From Saprospiraceae bacterium (GTDB lineage Bacteria > Bacteroidota > Bacteroidia > Chitinophagales > Saprospiraceae): a DNA stretch of 64,000 bases. A program made the position numbers and the translations under genes. The notes under the pieces are model-generated. The model did not search any database. It saw only the letters and a list, made by a program, of their open reading frames with translations, and was not told where the DNA came from. Numbering within the stretch: position 1 is the first letter of the stretch; each line of letters begins with the position of its first letter. The stretch covers positions 744,001 through 808,000 of the forward strand of contig JAWKLJ010000001.1 of assembly GCA_041392805.1 (NCBI GenBank). The letters run 5' to 3'. Shown here one piece after another: positions 1 to 9,700 of the stretch.

Positions 1-1
1 G

Positions 2-964
2 GCAGAAACTTACCTTAAAAAATCGCTCTCCATCAGCGAAAACCACGGTGAAAAAAGCCTGATCGGCCTCACTTACCGACGGCTGGGCCTGGTCTATATC
101 CAACAAGGTCGATACGACGAGGCCATTGCCTATATCCAAAAAGCAGTGGATATTGCAAAGGTCACCCTCACCAGAAAAAACATGATCAATGATTACCTGG
201 CCTTGGCTCAGGCCTACGCGGGCAAGGGAAATTACAAACTTGCCTATGCCCAGTATCAGCTGCACGATAGCCTGAAAAGCGAAGTGATGTCGGAGGAAAA
301 CATAAAGCGCCTGAATGAATTGGAAATAAAATACCAAACGGAAAAGAAAGAACAGGAAATTGCCCTGCAAGAAAACCAAATCCAGTTATTGAAACAAAAA
401 GCAGCCACGGTCAGGGCGCAACGAACGGGGCTTATTTTTGGTTTACTCGCCATCATCTTACTTTTTAGCAGCACCTATTTTGCCCTACAACAGAAGTTTA
501 AACGCCAACAACTGGAAAAACAACAATTGGGCGCGGAACTGGATTACAAGAAAAAAGAATTGACCTCCTTCACCCTCCAGCTTTCACACAAAAACGAAAT
601 CCTGGAAGGCCTGAAAAAAGACATCAAAATCCTTAAAACCGAACCCTCCGATCCACGAAAATACAATCGCCTCATCAATACCATCGACATCAATATCAAA
701 GACGACGCCAATTGGGAGAGTTTTAAAATGCGCTTTGAGGAAGTCCACAAAAACTTCAATGCCAACATCAAGAAAAACTACCCCACGATCACCGCCAATG
801 AACTCCGCCTCATGGCCCTCCTCAAAATGAACCTCAGCTCCAAAGAAATTGCCACCCTACTCAACATCTCCCAGGAGGGCGTTAAGAAAGCCCGCCAGCG
901 CCTCCGCAAGAAGATGGAATTGGAACCGGAAATGCCACTGGAGGATGTGATTTTCAGTTTGTAG
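2..964 (+). CDS. TPR / transmembrane / LuxR-like HTH regulator, 5' end outside window
   Basis: The reading frame is open from base 2, so the true start lies upstream; a GTG at 146 is internal. The visible N-terminal part reads as tetratricopeptide repeats (a YLKKSL...IGLTYRRLGLVYIQQGRYDEAI helix pair, then a second around 'YLALAQAYAGKGNYKLAYAQY'). A charged coiled coil and one membrane helix (GLIFGLLAIILLFSSTYFAL) follow, then another coiled coil and a C-terminal helix-turn-helix (ELRLMALLKMNLSSKEIATL, then GVKKARQRLRKK). This is a common Bacteroidota design: a periplasmic TPR sensor, one membrane pass and a cytoplasmic LuxR/GerE-like DNA-binding end with no kinase. The output half is clearly related to that of the regulator at 6771-9542. 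Its target is unknown. The nearest downstream genes are on the other strand. Confidence 0.85.
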   Translation, partial: AETYLKKSLSISENHGEKSLIGLTYRRLGLVYIQQGRYDEAIAYIQKAVDIAKVTLTRKNMINDYLALAQAYAGKGNYKLAYAQYQLHDSLKSEVMSEENIKRLNELEIKYQTEKKEQEIALQENQIQLLKQKAATVRAQRTGLIFGLLAIILLFSSTYFALQQKFKRQQLEKQQLGAELDYKKKELTSFTLQLSHKNEILEGLKKDIKILKTEPSDPRKYNRLINTIDINIKDDANWESFKMRFEEVHKNFNANIKKNYPTITANELRLMALLKMNLSSKEIATLLNISQEGVKKARQRLRKKMELEPEMPLEDVIFSL

Positions 965-992
965 ATCCCTAAGTCACGCTTGAGTACTTAAC

Positions 993-1330
993 GTCAGGTT
1001 TGCGATGAAGGAGTCCGCCATTAGCAGATTCGGCGTTAAAAAACAGTCTGAAACGAAGAGCCCGCACAAAAAACTGTTTGAGCTTCGAAGCAACCAGACT
1101 CAGCTATAAACAATTGACAATCAACAATGTTTAAGTGATCACCCAAACCCAATGGCGAGTTTCTTTTTGTGCAACGGAGTGGAAGACTGTTTTAGCCGAA
1201 GATGCGTCAGGCGGCGGTTTTGGCTCCACCTTTTCCCGCGAAAAGGTGGAAAAGCAAACTTTACAGCCAAGCATCCTGGTAAAACCCTGTCACCCAAGTC
1301 TATGAAAGACCACAAGTACGCAAACCTGAC
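993..1330. repeat. Palindromic intergenic element with inner hairpin
   Basis: Perfect 12-bp inverted ends GTCAGGTTTGCG (993-1004) and CGCAAACCTGAC (1319-1330) bound about 338 bp. Inside is a perfect hairpin at 1226-1249, arms CCACCTTTTC and GAAAAGGTGG around CCGC. It lies between converging genes and may act as a bidirectional terminator or be a small non-autonomous mobile element. Only one copy is present in this window. Confidence 0.6.
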
Positions 1331-1356
1331 ATTACTTAGTAATACTAGCTGGGTTT

Positions 1357-1587
1357 AATGGCAATGGCAATTTCAAACTCCCCCGCCAACTGCCCCCGCT
1401 CCCAAGCCATCCACTACCACATCCCCAAAAAACCTCCAGCCAACCCTCCATTACCTCTATAACTCCATTAACTCCACGTCCCAAAAAAAAACCCAGGATA
1501 ACTCCACATCCCAAAAAAAACCTCCAGCCAACCCTCCACTACCTCTATAACTCCATTAACTCCACGTCCAAAAAAAAAACAGGATAA
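1357..1587. repeat. Hexamer-array/tandem repeat element, copy 1 (degenerate)
   Basis: It begins with a short AATGGCAATGGCAATTTC array (1357-1375), then C/A-rich DNA containing an 88-bp tandem duplication (units from 1433 and 1521). The second unit is partial and stops exactly at the TAG stop codon of the minus-strand GH3 gene (complement of 1588-1590). The sequence (…ccaaccctcc…aactccacgtcc followed by A-tract) is the same family as the cores at 15.9-16.2 kb and 39.6-39.95 kb. Confidence 0.75.
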
Positions 1588-4239
1588 CTAGCTCAATGTC
1601 AATCTTGTCACCAGAACATTGGAGGTTCCTTTTTTCACCCCTGCCTGCCCTCCGCCGATAGACACATCGAAGGTACCAGACCGGATTTCACGTTTATTGT
1701 TTTCGTTAATAATACGGAAAGTCTCGGCTGGCAAGGTAAATTGTACCGTTTGTGATTCTCCAGCTTTTAGTTTGATTCTTTCAAAAGCCTTTAATGATTT
1801 CAATGGAGCCGGAACGGGAGAATTTACTTGCGAAATATACAGCTGCACCACCTCCTCTCCATCCAGGTCTCCTTTATTGGTCACTTTTACGGATACTTCA
1901 ATCGCTTCTCCTGCTTTAGCTTGGTTGGCCATTTTCAAATCACTGTATTCAAAGGTGCTATAACTCAACCCATACCCAAAGGGATAAAGGGGCGTTCCTT
2001 TAAAATAACGGTAAGTTTGATCGGTCATTTCATACTGCTCAAAAGGTGGGAGGTCCTCCACCGACTTATAAAAAGTGACAGGTAGTCGGCCAGCAGGGTT
2101 ATAATCTCCAAAAAGAACGTCAGCAATAGCCGTCCCCCCTGCCTGCCCTGGATACCACGCTTCCAAAATAGCGGGCACATTTGCATCCTCCCAGTTGATG
2201 GCCAACGCACTTCCATTAAGTAAGACCAAGACTGTTGGCTTACCCAATGCCTGTATTTTTTTAATCAAATCCACCTGTACTTCGGGCAAGCCCAATGTGG
2301 TTCGGTCGCCGCCTCGAAATCCATCAATTTGTATATCCATTTCTTCGCCTTCCATCCGCGCCGTCAATCCCATACATAGTATTACCGCATCAGCTGTTTT
2401 TGCAGCATTAACAGCCTCCTGCAACAGATTGGGTTTTGGTGCCGCCCAAACAAGTTGTACCTGCGCATCTGCATAAGATTCACCGGCTTCTACTTTTAGG
2501 GTATACCTTTTTCCGGCTTCCAGGTAAATCGGCGCAGACTTGCGTAGCCTGGGGTCACCGTACTCGTCTCTGAAATGGTAGACTGTTTTAGCCACCAATT
2601 CATCATTGATATAAAGTTGTGTATTGCAAGTCCCGATAAACCCTATTTGAAATTCACCAGATTGATCGGGGCGAATTTCACCGCTCCATCGTACGCCGAA
2701 ATTATCATCATCCATGTCTTCCCTCGGAGCCTTGTCATTCCAATTGGCATCCAGATTTGGTACGTCCTCCGAATACAAGACCTCGCCCTCCAAGGTGTTA
2801 TTATTAAAGTAATCTACGTGCAAGCCTGGTTGTCCTTCTGGCGTAAATAGCACCTCCCCCGGAATCGTATAGAACATCGGCATGCCAGCAGCGAGCTCAC
2901 AACCTTGGGCGAAAATCACCTCCGAGTGGGGCAATTTTTCTTGTATCCCCTGAAGTGGGGTAACAGCACTCGATGGTACGCCATTATAATTCCCTAATAA
3001 CATCAACCACTGGTTAGCATTGGGACCAATTACAGCAACTTTTCCAAGCGACTTGCTTAAGGGCAAGGTTTGGTTTTCATTTTTTAGTAAAACCATGGAC
3101 TTGCGCGCAGCTTCTGCCGCCAATTTTTTATGGGCATCACTATCTACTGTTTCATAAGGAATTTGAGCATAAGCAACGTCACTTACAGGATCAAACATCC
3201 CCAGTTTAAACCTGGCTAAGAATAATCGCTTGACCGATACATCGACTTCCTCCTCGGTAATTAAACCCTGCTCAATGGCAGGTATTAAATTCAGGAAAAT
3301 ACCTTGGCCCAGATCACAATTCAGGTCACAACCAGATTTTACCGCCAAGGCGGCAGCTTGTGCTGCATTTTCCACGATTTTATGATCCGCATAGATGTCT
3401 TCCACAGCTCCACAATCAGAAACAATAAATCCTTCAAACCCAAAGTCATTTCTCAATATTTGGGTCATCAGCCGATCACTCCCACAGCACGCCTCTCCAT
3501 TGTATCGATTATAGGCACACATCGCAGAATAGGCCTTGCCTTCCTTAATTCCCATTTCAAATTGTGGCAAATAAGTTTCCCAGAGGTCCCTCTCATTGGT
3601 CGTGGCATTAAAGATATGCCGCTCTGGCTCCGGCCCGTTGTGAACCGCAAAATGTTTAACCGTGGCGATCGTTTTGTAATACTTGGGGTCATCCCCCTGA
3701 AGGCCTTTAATGAATTGAACCGCCATTTTGCCCGTCAAAAATGGATCTTCGCCGTAAGTTTCCTGGCCTCTACCCCATCTTGGATCCCTGAATATATTAA
3801 TGTTAGGCGACCAAAGGGTTAAGCCTTGGTAAAGGTATCTTTTCCCTTTATCTACAAAATTGTGATGCTTTGCTCTGGTCTCATCCGAAATCACAACGGC
3901 AACCTCGTGCATTGCTGTTTGATCCCACATGGCGCCGAGTCCAATGGCCTGGGGAAATACAGTGGCCAATCCGGCTCTGGCCATCCCGTGCAATCCTTCG
4001 TTCCACCAGTTATAGGCTGGTATGCCCAAGCGTTCTATTGCTGGTGCGCCATTTAACATTTGCCCGACCTTCTCCTCTAGCGTCATTCGGCTAACTAGAT
4101 CGTCTACTCGCACTTCAAAGGGTAGAGAAGTGTCTAAATAGGGAAGCAACTGCTCTTTTTGGCAGGATGTCATCAAATGGATAACAATTACTGCTATAGA
4201 AAAGAGAAGCAATGGTAGTAGGTGTCGTTTTGTATACAT
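1588..4239 (-). CDS. GH3 glycosidase with PA14 domain, lipoprotein
   Basis: This 883-residue glycoside hydrolase family 3 enzyme probably acts on beta-xylosides or beta-glucosides at the outer membrane or in the periplasm. The N-terminus is a lipoprotein signal with lipobox MTSC, Cys26. The GH3 N-domain has NWWNEGLHG (78-86), RDPRWGRGQETYGEDP (151-166), KHF (195-197) and the nucleophile Asp275 in GFIVSDCGAVED. A PA14 domain (about 470-610) is inserted in the C-domain, and a fibronectin-III-like domain ends the protein. The NWWNEGLHG form and the PA14 insert resemble family members annotated as beta-xylosidases or beta-glucosidases; substrate cannot be fixed from sequence. The start is 32 bp after the malic enzyme stop, so the two may be co-transcribed. 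The stop codon abuts a tandem repeat. Confidence 0.93.
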   Translation of the reverse strand: MYTKRHLLPLLLFSIAVIVIHLMTSCQKEQLLPYLDTSLPFEVRVDDLVSRMTLEEKVGQMLNGAPAIERLGIPAYNWWNEGLHGMARAGLATVFPQAIGLGAMWDQTAMHEVAVVISDETRAKHHNFVDKGKRYLYQGLTLWSPNINIFRDPRWGRGQETYGEDPFLTGKMAVQFIKGLQGDDPKYYKTIATVKHFAVHNGPEPERHIFNATTNERDLWETYLPQFEMGIKEGKAYSAMCAYNRYNGEACCGSDRLMTQILRNDFGFEGFIVSDCGAVEDIYADHKIVENAAQAAALAVKSGCDLNCDLGQGIFLNLIPAIEQGLITEEEVDVSVKRLFLARFKLGMFDPVSDVAYAQIPYETVDSDAHKKLAAEAARKSMVLLKNENQTLPLSKSLGKVAVIGPNANQWLMLLGNYNGVPSSAVTPLQGIQEKLPHSEVIFAQGCELAAGMPMFYTIPGEVLFTPEGQPGLHVDYFNNNTLEGEVLYSEDVPNLDANWNDKAPREDMDDDNFGVRWSGEIRPDQSGEFQIGFIGTCNTQLYINDELVAKTVYHFRDEYGDPRLRKSAPIYLEAGKRYTLKVEAGESYADAQVQLVWAAPKPNLLQEAVNAAKTADAVILCMGLTARMEGEEMDIQIDGFRGGDRTTLGLPEVQVDLIKKIQALGKPTVLVLLNGSALAINWEDANVPAILEAWYPGQAGGTAIADVLFGDYNPAGRLPVTFYKSVEDLPPFEQYEMTDQTYRYFKGTPLYPFGYGLSYSTFEYSDLKMANQAKAGEAIEVSVKVTNKGDLDGEEVVQLYISQVNSPVPAPLKSLKAFERIKLKAGESQTVQFTLPAETFRIINENNKREIRSGTFDVSIGGGQAGVKKGTSNVLVTRLTLS

Positions 4240-4271
4240 AAGGTTTTTACTTATAAAGATAACGTTTTCCG

Positions 4272-6575
4272 CTAACCTTGCTTCCTACCCTCCCGTTCTT
4301 GTGCATGCACTGCCGCAATCCCCACCATATCCACAATCTGGCGAACGCTGGCGCCAAGCTGTAGAATATGCACCGGTTTTTTCAAACCTAAGAGCACTGG
4401 CCCAATGATGTCCATTTCTGAGACATTACTCAATAAATTATAAGCAATATTAGCAGAAGAAAGATTGGGAAAAATCAAGGTATTCGCACGGTGGCCGGCC
4501 AGTTTGGAAAAAGGATATAAATGCTTAAGCAAATCCTCATTAAAGGCCAGATGCGCTTGCATTTCCCCATCTACGATCAGGTCCGGTTGCCGCTCGTGGA
4601 GGATGGCCGTTGCCCGACGCATCAGCAGTGCCGATTCGCCATTGGGGACCGAGCCGAAATTCGAATAGGTAATCAAAGCTACCTTGGGCTCAATGTTGAA
4701 GGTTTTGACCTGCTCCACCACCAATTCTGTAATATCGGCTATATCTTCCGGACTCAAGTGATGGTTAATCGTGGTATCTGCCAGAAAAAGTGGTCCAAAT
4801 CGGGTCATCAGGATATGAATACTCGCCACTTTTTTTACGCCTGCTTTCGGCCCAATGATTTGTAGGGCAGGTCGTATCGTATTGGGGTATTTATTGGTCA
4901 GTCCTCCGATCATCGCATCGGCAGCGCCTTTTTCAACCATCATGGCACCGTAATAACTGCGTCCACGCATCGAATTTGCTGCTTCCTGGGCAGTCATTCC
5001 CTTTCTTTTGCGTTTTTCGTACAATTCCTGGGCATAGTGTTTTATCAAATTGGCTTCTCCACCATCGATCGGATTTTTGGGATCTATGATTTGTACATTT
5101 GCTAGCGTTATATCGTACTCTTCCATCATTTGGCGCACCTTCTCCCGATTACCCAGCAAGATCGGCATGGCAATTTTCTCCTCCAACACCACTTGGGCTG
5201 CTTTCAATACCGAAACATTTTCCGCATCGGCAAAAACAACTCGCTTGATCGACTGTCGAGCCTTTGTTTCTATTACTTTGGATAAGGTGCGATCATGCCC
5301 CAGGCGTTTGGACAATTCCAATTCATATTTGTCCCAATCGGTGATGGGAAACTTCGCAACCCCACTATCCATCGCCGCTTTTGCCACCGCAGGTGCGACC
5401 GTCGTTATGAGACGCGGGTCCACGGGTTTGGGAATAATATAATCTTTGTTAAATTTCAAATTGGTGAGGCTATAAGCCATATTCACAATATCAGGCACCG
5501 GCTTTTTCGCCAGGTCCGCCAGGGCATAGACGGCGGCGAGCTTCATTTCCTCATTGATCTCGGAAGCCCGGACATCCAGCGCTCCCCGGAAAATAAAGGG
5601 AAAACCAAGCACATTGTTCACCTGATTGGGATAATCAGAGCGGCCAGTGGCCATAATGCAGTCGGGCCGAGCCGCCTTTGCATCCTCATAACTAATCTCC
5701 GGTGTTGGGTTAGCCATCGCAAAAATGATGCAATTGGGAGCCATCGGTTTGATCATCTCCTGGTTCAATACATTTCCCTTGGACAGACCGATGAAGACAT
5801 CGGCATCGATTAAACTATCGGCAAGCGAAGTATCTGCGGGCAAATTTCCATTTACAAACTCCGGTTTTTTTCCATCCAGGTTGGTGCGATCAGGGTGAAT
5901 TAAGCCCTTGCTATCGTACATAAAAACATTCGATTTGCTAGCCCCCAAGGCAACATATATGCGGGTACAAGAAATAGCAGATGCACCGGCGCCATTTACC
6001 ACGATTTTCACCTTACTAATATCCTTGCCCACCAAATCCAATGCATTCAACAAGGCTGCCCCGCTGATAATCGCCGTTCCATGCTGATCATCATGCATGA
6101 CGGGGATATTCAGTTCTGCTTTGAGTCTTTCCTCAATTTCAAAGCAATCCGGCGCCGAAATGTCCTCCAAGTTGACACCGCCAAAGGTCGGCTCAAGAAT
6201 CTTGACCGTTTTGACGAAGTCATCCACATTTTTGGTGTTCAACTCTAGATCAAAACAATCAATATCCGCATAAATCTTAAACAACAGGCCCTTTCCTTCC
6301 ATGACGGGCTTGCTAGCCTCTGGGCCAATATCGCCCAAGCCCAAAACCGCCGTGCCATTACTAATCACAGCGACGAGGTTGCCCTTGGCCGTATATTTAT
6401 ATACATCATTGACATCATTGGCGATAGAGAGGCAGGGATCTGCAACACCTGGTGAGTAAGCCAGTGATAAATCCCTCTGGTTGGCCGTTTCCTTGGTTGG
6501 AATCACTTCAATTTTACCAGGGCGACCTTTGGCGTGGTAGTGTAGGGCTTCTTCTTTTAATGAATTCTTGTCCAT
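4272..6575 (-). CDS. maeB: NADP-dependent malic enzyme with phosphotransacetylase-like domain
   Basis: This 767-residue cytoplasmic enzyme converts malate to pyruvate and CO2, linking the C4 pool to pyruvate and supplying reducing power. The N-terminal malic domain shows SLAYSPGVADPCL near residue 40, HDDQHGTAIISGAALLNAL and the nucleotide-binding stretch KIVVNGAGASAISC. The C-terminal half (from about residue 430) is a phosphate acetyltransferase-like domain ('VFADAENVSVLKAAQVVLEE', MRGRSYYGAMMVEKG). Length and layout match MaeB-type enzymes, in which the second domain is regulatory and usually lacks acetyltransferase activity. The start is ATG at 6575. It is divergent from the regulator at 6771 and may form a transcript with the GH3 gene downstream. 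Confidence 0.95.
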   Translation of the reverse strand: MDKNSLKEEALHYHAKGRPGKIEVIPTKETANQRDLSLAYSPGVADPCLSIANDVNDVYKYTAKGNLVAVISNGTAVLGLGDIGPEASKPVMEGKGLLFKIYADIDCFDLELNTKNVDDFVKTVKILEPTFGGVNLEDISAPDCFEIEERLKAELNIPVMHDDQHGTAIISGAALLNALDLVGKDISKVKIVVNGAGASAISCTRIYVALGASKSNVFMYDSKGLIHPDRTNLDGKKPEFVNGNLPADTSLADSLIDADVFIGLSKGNVLNQEMIKPMAPNCIIFAMANPTPEISYEDAKAARPDCIMATGRSDYPNQVNNVLGFPFIFRGALDVRASEINEEMKLAAVYALADLAKKPVPDIVNMAYSLTNLKFNKDYIIPKPVDPRLITTVAPAVAKAAMDSGVAKFPITDWDKYELELSKRLGHDRTLSKVIETKARQSIKRVVFADAENVSVLKAAQVVLEEKIAMPILLGNREKVRQMMEEYDITLANVQIIDPKNPIDGGEANLIKHYAQELYEKRKRKGMTAQEAANSMRGRSYYGAMMVEKGAADAMIGGLTNKYPNTIRPALQIIGPKAGVKKVASIHILMTRFGPLFLADTTINHHLSPEDIADITELVVEQVKTFNIEPKVALITYSNFGSVPNGESALLMRRATAILHERQPDLIVDGEMQAHLAFNEDLLKHLYPFSKLAGHRANTLIFPNLSSANIAYNLLSNVSEMDIIGPVLLGLKKPVHILQLGASVRQIVDMVGIAAVHAQEREGRKQG

Positions 6576-6720
6576 ACGTAGTATAAATTTATAGGTAATA
6601 CTTTGGTTTTAAATTTGGCGTTGCAAAGTTGGGAAAAATGCCTGACAAAGCAAGTATTGCCTTGTGCTTCCATGAAAAAAATCTATTTATTACCAAACCA
6701 TTATGCCATTTTCTAAAATC

Positions 6721-6750
6721 TTGCTAAAGTAAGTTTATTTTTTACTTTTG
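6721..6750 (+). promoter_or_regulatory. Bacteroidota-type promoter for the 6771 regulator
   Basis: TACTTTTG at 6743-6750 is a perfect TAnnTTTG -7 box. A TTGC at 6721-6724 lies 18 bp upstream as a weak -33 element. The start codon is 20 bp downstream of the box. Confidence 0.55.
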
Positions 6751-6770
6751 TAATAAGAGGCGACTATCTC

Positions 6771-9542
6771 ATGAGGAATCTTTTAATAAACAAATCCTGG
6801 TATTTTATCATCTTTTGCCTTTGGCAAGGAATGTGCTATGCCACGGCAGTTCCTCAGGTGATCAATTTTGATAAATCAACCTACCAGGCCCATAGCCAAA
6901 ACTGGTCCATCTGCCAAGGTGCGAATGGTTTTATTTATGCTGGTAACTCTTCGGGTTTATTGGAATTCGATGGCCAACATTGGGCACTGTATACCTTGCC
7001 CGAGAAACAAAAGGTTCGTGCGGTAGCCAGCATCAACAATGGACAGATTTTTACGGGTGCTTATGGCGAATTCGGGTATTGGGAAGAAGCAGAAACCGGA
7101 GAGCTCAGGTATAAATCTCTAAGTGAATCTGCAGGTATTGAAAGTACTAAAACGGAAGAGATTTGGCATATTTTGATCAAAGACTCCCTAGTCTTTTTCC
7201 AATCCTTTGGCACAATCTATAAATACAATATACACAGCGGCCTGGTGACAGAAATCAGGCCACCTTCCAATATCCTGTTTGCCCAATTAGTGGGTGATGA
7301 CATCATTGTTCCGGGGATCAATGGCACCATTTATCAATGGTCACCAACAACAGGTTACCGGCTGTTGGAGGGATTCGATAGCTTGGCCGATAAACGCATT
7401 AGTTTCCTGATGCCCTTCAATGAAGGTATGCTGATTGGCACCAAATTACAAGGACTATTTTGGTACAAAAACGGCCAATGCCTTCCTTTTGATCACCCCT
7501 TAAACGAGGCCCTCAAACGTTATGAGATCAATTTCGGCAAGTTGATGTCCGATGGACGTATGGCTATTGGCACCATCCTGAATGGCATTTATTTTCTAGA
7601 TAAAAACGGACAGCAGCTTTACCATATCAATAAGGGTCGGGGATTGCAAAACAATACGGTCCTCCACTTATTTGAAGACCATGAACATAACCTTTGGGCT
7701 GGCCTGGATAGTGGTATAGATTTATTGATCCTCAATAAAAGTTTTGTCTATTTTAGAGATAATACCGGGGAACTTGGGACCGTCTATGCAGCTACTTTAT
7801 TTGAAGGTCATTTATACATTGGAACGAATCATGGTGTATTTTTCCAACAGGCCAAAGCTACTAATGACGCATTCCAGCTCATCGAAGGGTCACAGGGGCA
7901 AACCTGGGAGCTAAAGGTAATCGACGATCAATTGATTTGTGGTCATAATCTAGGTACCTTTATTATTCAGGATAAACAATTTATGCCCATCAGCGATGTA
8001 ACTGGAGGATGGTCGACCTTAGCACTTTCAGACCGCTATTTATTACAGGGAACCTACACTGGATTGGTGCTTTTAGGAAAAAAAAAGGGGGATAAATGGC
8101 AATTTTTGTGGCGGATCACAGGCCTAAATGAACCCATCGAAAAAATAATCCAGGAAGATGCCCATACTTTTTGGTTGCTTCATCCTTACCGTGGACTAAA
8201 AAGGGTCCAATTGGATTCCGCCTTTACCCAAATCGTTGCTTCTCAAAATTTCACCTCAAAGGAAGGCTTACCAACTGAGTTCAATTTGGACTTGTATAAA
8301 ATCAACCACGATATTATCATAAAATCGGGAGACAAGTACCTAACTTGGACAGGCCAACAACTGCAGGATTGTGCAGGCATTTATCAGGTGCCTATTAATC
8401 AGGCAGATGAACTCCTGGAAGGCCAAGGCGACCATTGGTTTAAAACCGAAAATGGGCAATTGGAGTGGTGGTACAAAAACCAGCTCCAGCAAAAAATACG
8501 AACCAACCTCGTACCTGGGGGGACCAGGATATTATCAATTGATCAAACCCGGTATTTACTCTGCTTAGAGGATAGTTATATCATCCTAGAACAAAATGAT
8601 TCCTTTCATACAGAAAGCTATATGGCTCCCCAGATCAAAAGAATTGAAAAATCCAATTACCCCATTAATGTCAGCATTCCCAGAACAGCCCAACAGGTGA
8701 TGATCAAGCCGAATTGGAATAACCTGAAATTTACCTTTGCCAATCCCGTTTTTACGCAAAAAGTACTGTTTCGCTATCGCCTGGAGCCTGTTTATCCTAA
8801 GTGGTCAAATTGGAGTGATGCCACTGTAAAGGAATTCACCAACCTTCCCAAAGGCACCTATACCTTTGAGCTCCAATCTAATGTAACAGAATTGAGCACC
8901 ACCTTTACCTTTATGATCCTCCCCAAATGGTACGAGACAAGCCTGGCCACCCTGGGTTTCGTCGTCTTGCTAATTGGCCTTTTAGTGACCTTATGGCAAT
9001 GGCATGAACGCCGCATGCGCAGACAAGAAAGGCGACTAGAAATAGAAAAGGATAGGCAGCTACACCAACATCGCATACAAGCCCGAAATGAGCGCCTGCA
9101 AATAGCCCTTGATAACAAGCGCAGAGAAATAGCCAACTCAACCTTCAACCTCGTACAAAAAAACGAAATTTTACTTCAGATCAAGGAACGACTTTCTGAG
9201 ATGAAAAAAGAAAAAGGTGCAGCATTTTCCAGCCAACAATACCATAGTATCATCCAGTTGATTAACGAACAACTGCATAGTCGCCAAGATTGGGAACTGT
9301 TCGAACGAAACTTTAATGAGGTCCATGAAGACTTCTTCCGCAGGTTAAAAATCCAACACCCTTCACTTACGCCCGGTGACCTCAAAGTAGCTGCTTACCT
9401 TCGCATGAATTTATCCTCTAAGGAAATTGCCCCTCTTTTGTTTATTACCATCCGTGGCGTAGAAAATAAACGCTATCGTTTAAGGAAAAAGATTGGACTC
9501 CCTAATGAAGACAACCTCACAGCGTACTTAATTACCTTTTGA
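6771..9542 (+). CDS. Propeller / YYY / transmembrane / LuxR-like HTH regulator
   Basis: This 923-residue membrane-anchored one-component regulator probably senses an oligosaccharide or cell-surface signal in the periplasm and regulates the sugar locus that follows. After a signal peptide (WYFIIFCLWQGMCYATA) there are about 14 two-component-regulator-propeller-like repeats (for example GFIYAGNSSGLLEFDG, NLWAGLDSGIDLL). A Y_Y_Y domain (VLFRYRLEPVYPKWSNWSD) follows, then one membrane helix (TLGFVVLLIGLLVTLWQW), a coiled coil and a C-terminal HTH (DLKVAAYLRMNLSSKEIAPL, GVENKRYRLRKK). Unlike classic hybrid two-component systems there is no histidine kinase or receiver: the propeller is joined straight to a DNA-binding end. 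It lies 98 bp upstream of the GH144 gene on the same strand, which supports local control of that locus. Confidence 0.9.
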   Translation: MRNLLINKSWYFIIFCLWQGMCYATAVPQVINFDKSTYQAHSQNWSICQGANGFIYAGNSSGLLEFDGQHWALYTLPEKQKVRAVASINNGQIFTGAYGEFGYWEEAETGELRYKSLSESAGIESTKTEEIWHILIKDSLVFFQSFGTIYKYNIHSGLVTEIRPPSNILFAQLVGDDIIVPGINGTIYQWSPTTGYRLLEGFDSLADKRISFLMPFNEGMLIGTKLQGLFWYKNGQCLPFDHPLNEALKRYEINFGKLMSDGRMAIGTILNGIYFLDKNGQQLYHINKGRGLQNNTVLHLFEDHEHNLWAGLDSGIDLLILNKSFVYFRDNTGELGTVYAATLFEGHLYIGTNHGVFFQQAKATNDAFQLIEGSQGQTWELKVIDDQLICGHNLGTFIIQDKQFMPISDVTGGWSTLALSDRYLLQGTYTGLVLLGKKKGDKWQFLWRITGLNEPIEKIIQEDAHTFWLLHPYRGLKRVQLDSAFTQIVASQNFTSKEGLPTEFNLDLYKINHDIIIKSGDKYLTWTGQQLQDCAGIYQVPINQADELLEGQGDHWFKTENGQLEWWYKNQLQQKIRTNLVPGGTRILSIDQTRYLLCLEDSYIILEQNDSFHTESYMAPQIKRIEKSNYPINVSIPRTAQQVMIKPNWNNLKFTFANPVFTQKVLFRYRLEPVYPKWSNWSDATVKEFTNLPKGTYTFELQSNVTELSTTFTFMILPKWYETSLATLGFVVLLIGLLVTLWQWHERRMRRQERRLEIEKDRQLHQHRIQARNERLQIALDNKRREIANSTFNLVQKNEILLQIKERLSEMKKEKGAAFSSQQYHSIIQLINEQLHSRQDWELFERNFNEVHEDFFRRLKIQHPSLTPGDLKVAAYLRMNLSSKEIAPLLFITIRGVENKRYRLRKKIGLPNEDNLTAYLITF

Positions 9543-9607
9543 AAGTGTCTAAATTGGGCAGGAAGTGGTAATTTAACGCAATGGCGTAGTAACAGTGAGG
9601 TCGTTTT

Positions 9608-9639
9608 TTTGTTTTCTCTTTTTTAAAACCATACTTTTA
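9608..9639 (+). promoter_or_regulatory. Bacteroidota-type promoter of the glucan locus
   Basis: TTTG at 9608-9611 and TACTTTTA at 9632-9639 are separated by 20 bp, close to the -33 TTTG / -7 TAnnTTTG consensus. The preferred GH144 start codon (9701) is 61 bp beyond the -7 box. Its position just after the regulator gene suggests it drives the 9701-23107 genes. Confidence 0.6.
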
Positions 9640-9700
9640 TATGGAATTGCGTTTTTTTTCAAATTTTTATTTTGAAAACAAAACTATCGACTTACAATTT

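Larger units (their letters stand above)
965..1587. other. 623-bp spacer made of repeats, no supported gene
   Basis: Between the converging regulator and GH3 gene I see no convincing coding region. It holds a palindromic element (993-1330) and a copy of the hexamer/tandem repeat family (1357-1587), listed separately. A 68-codon open frame at 1152-1358 lies inside the palindromic element and has no recognisable protein character. Confidence 0.7.

Noticed and set aside
1152..1358. 68-codon open frame on the plus strand
   Set aside because: It lies across a palindromic element and its hairpin; the composition is not protein-like and no conserved motif is visible.
9641..9700. Upstream ATG for the T9SS-secreted GH144 protein
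   Set aside because: It begins 2 bp after the predicted -7 box and would put 20 residues before a good signal peptide; ATG 9701 fits better.
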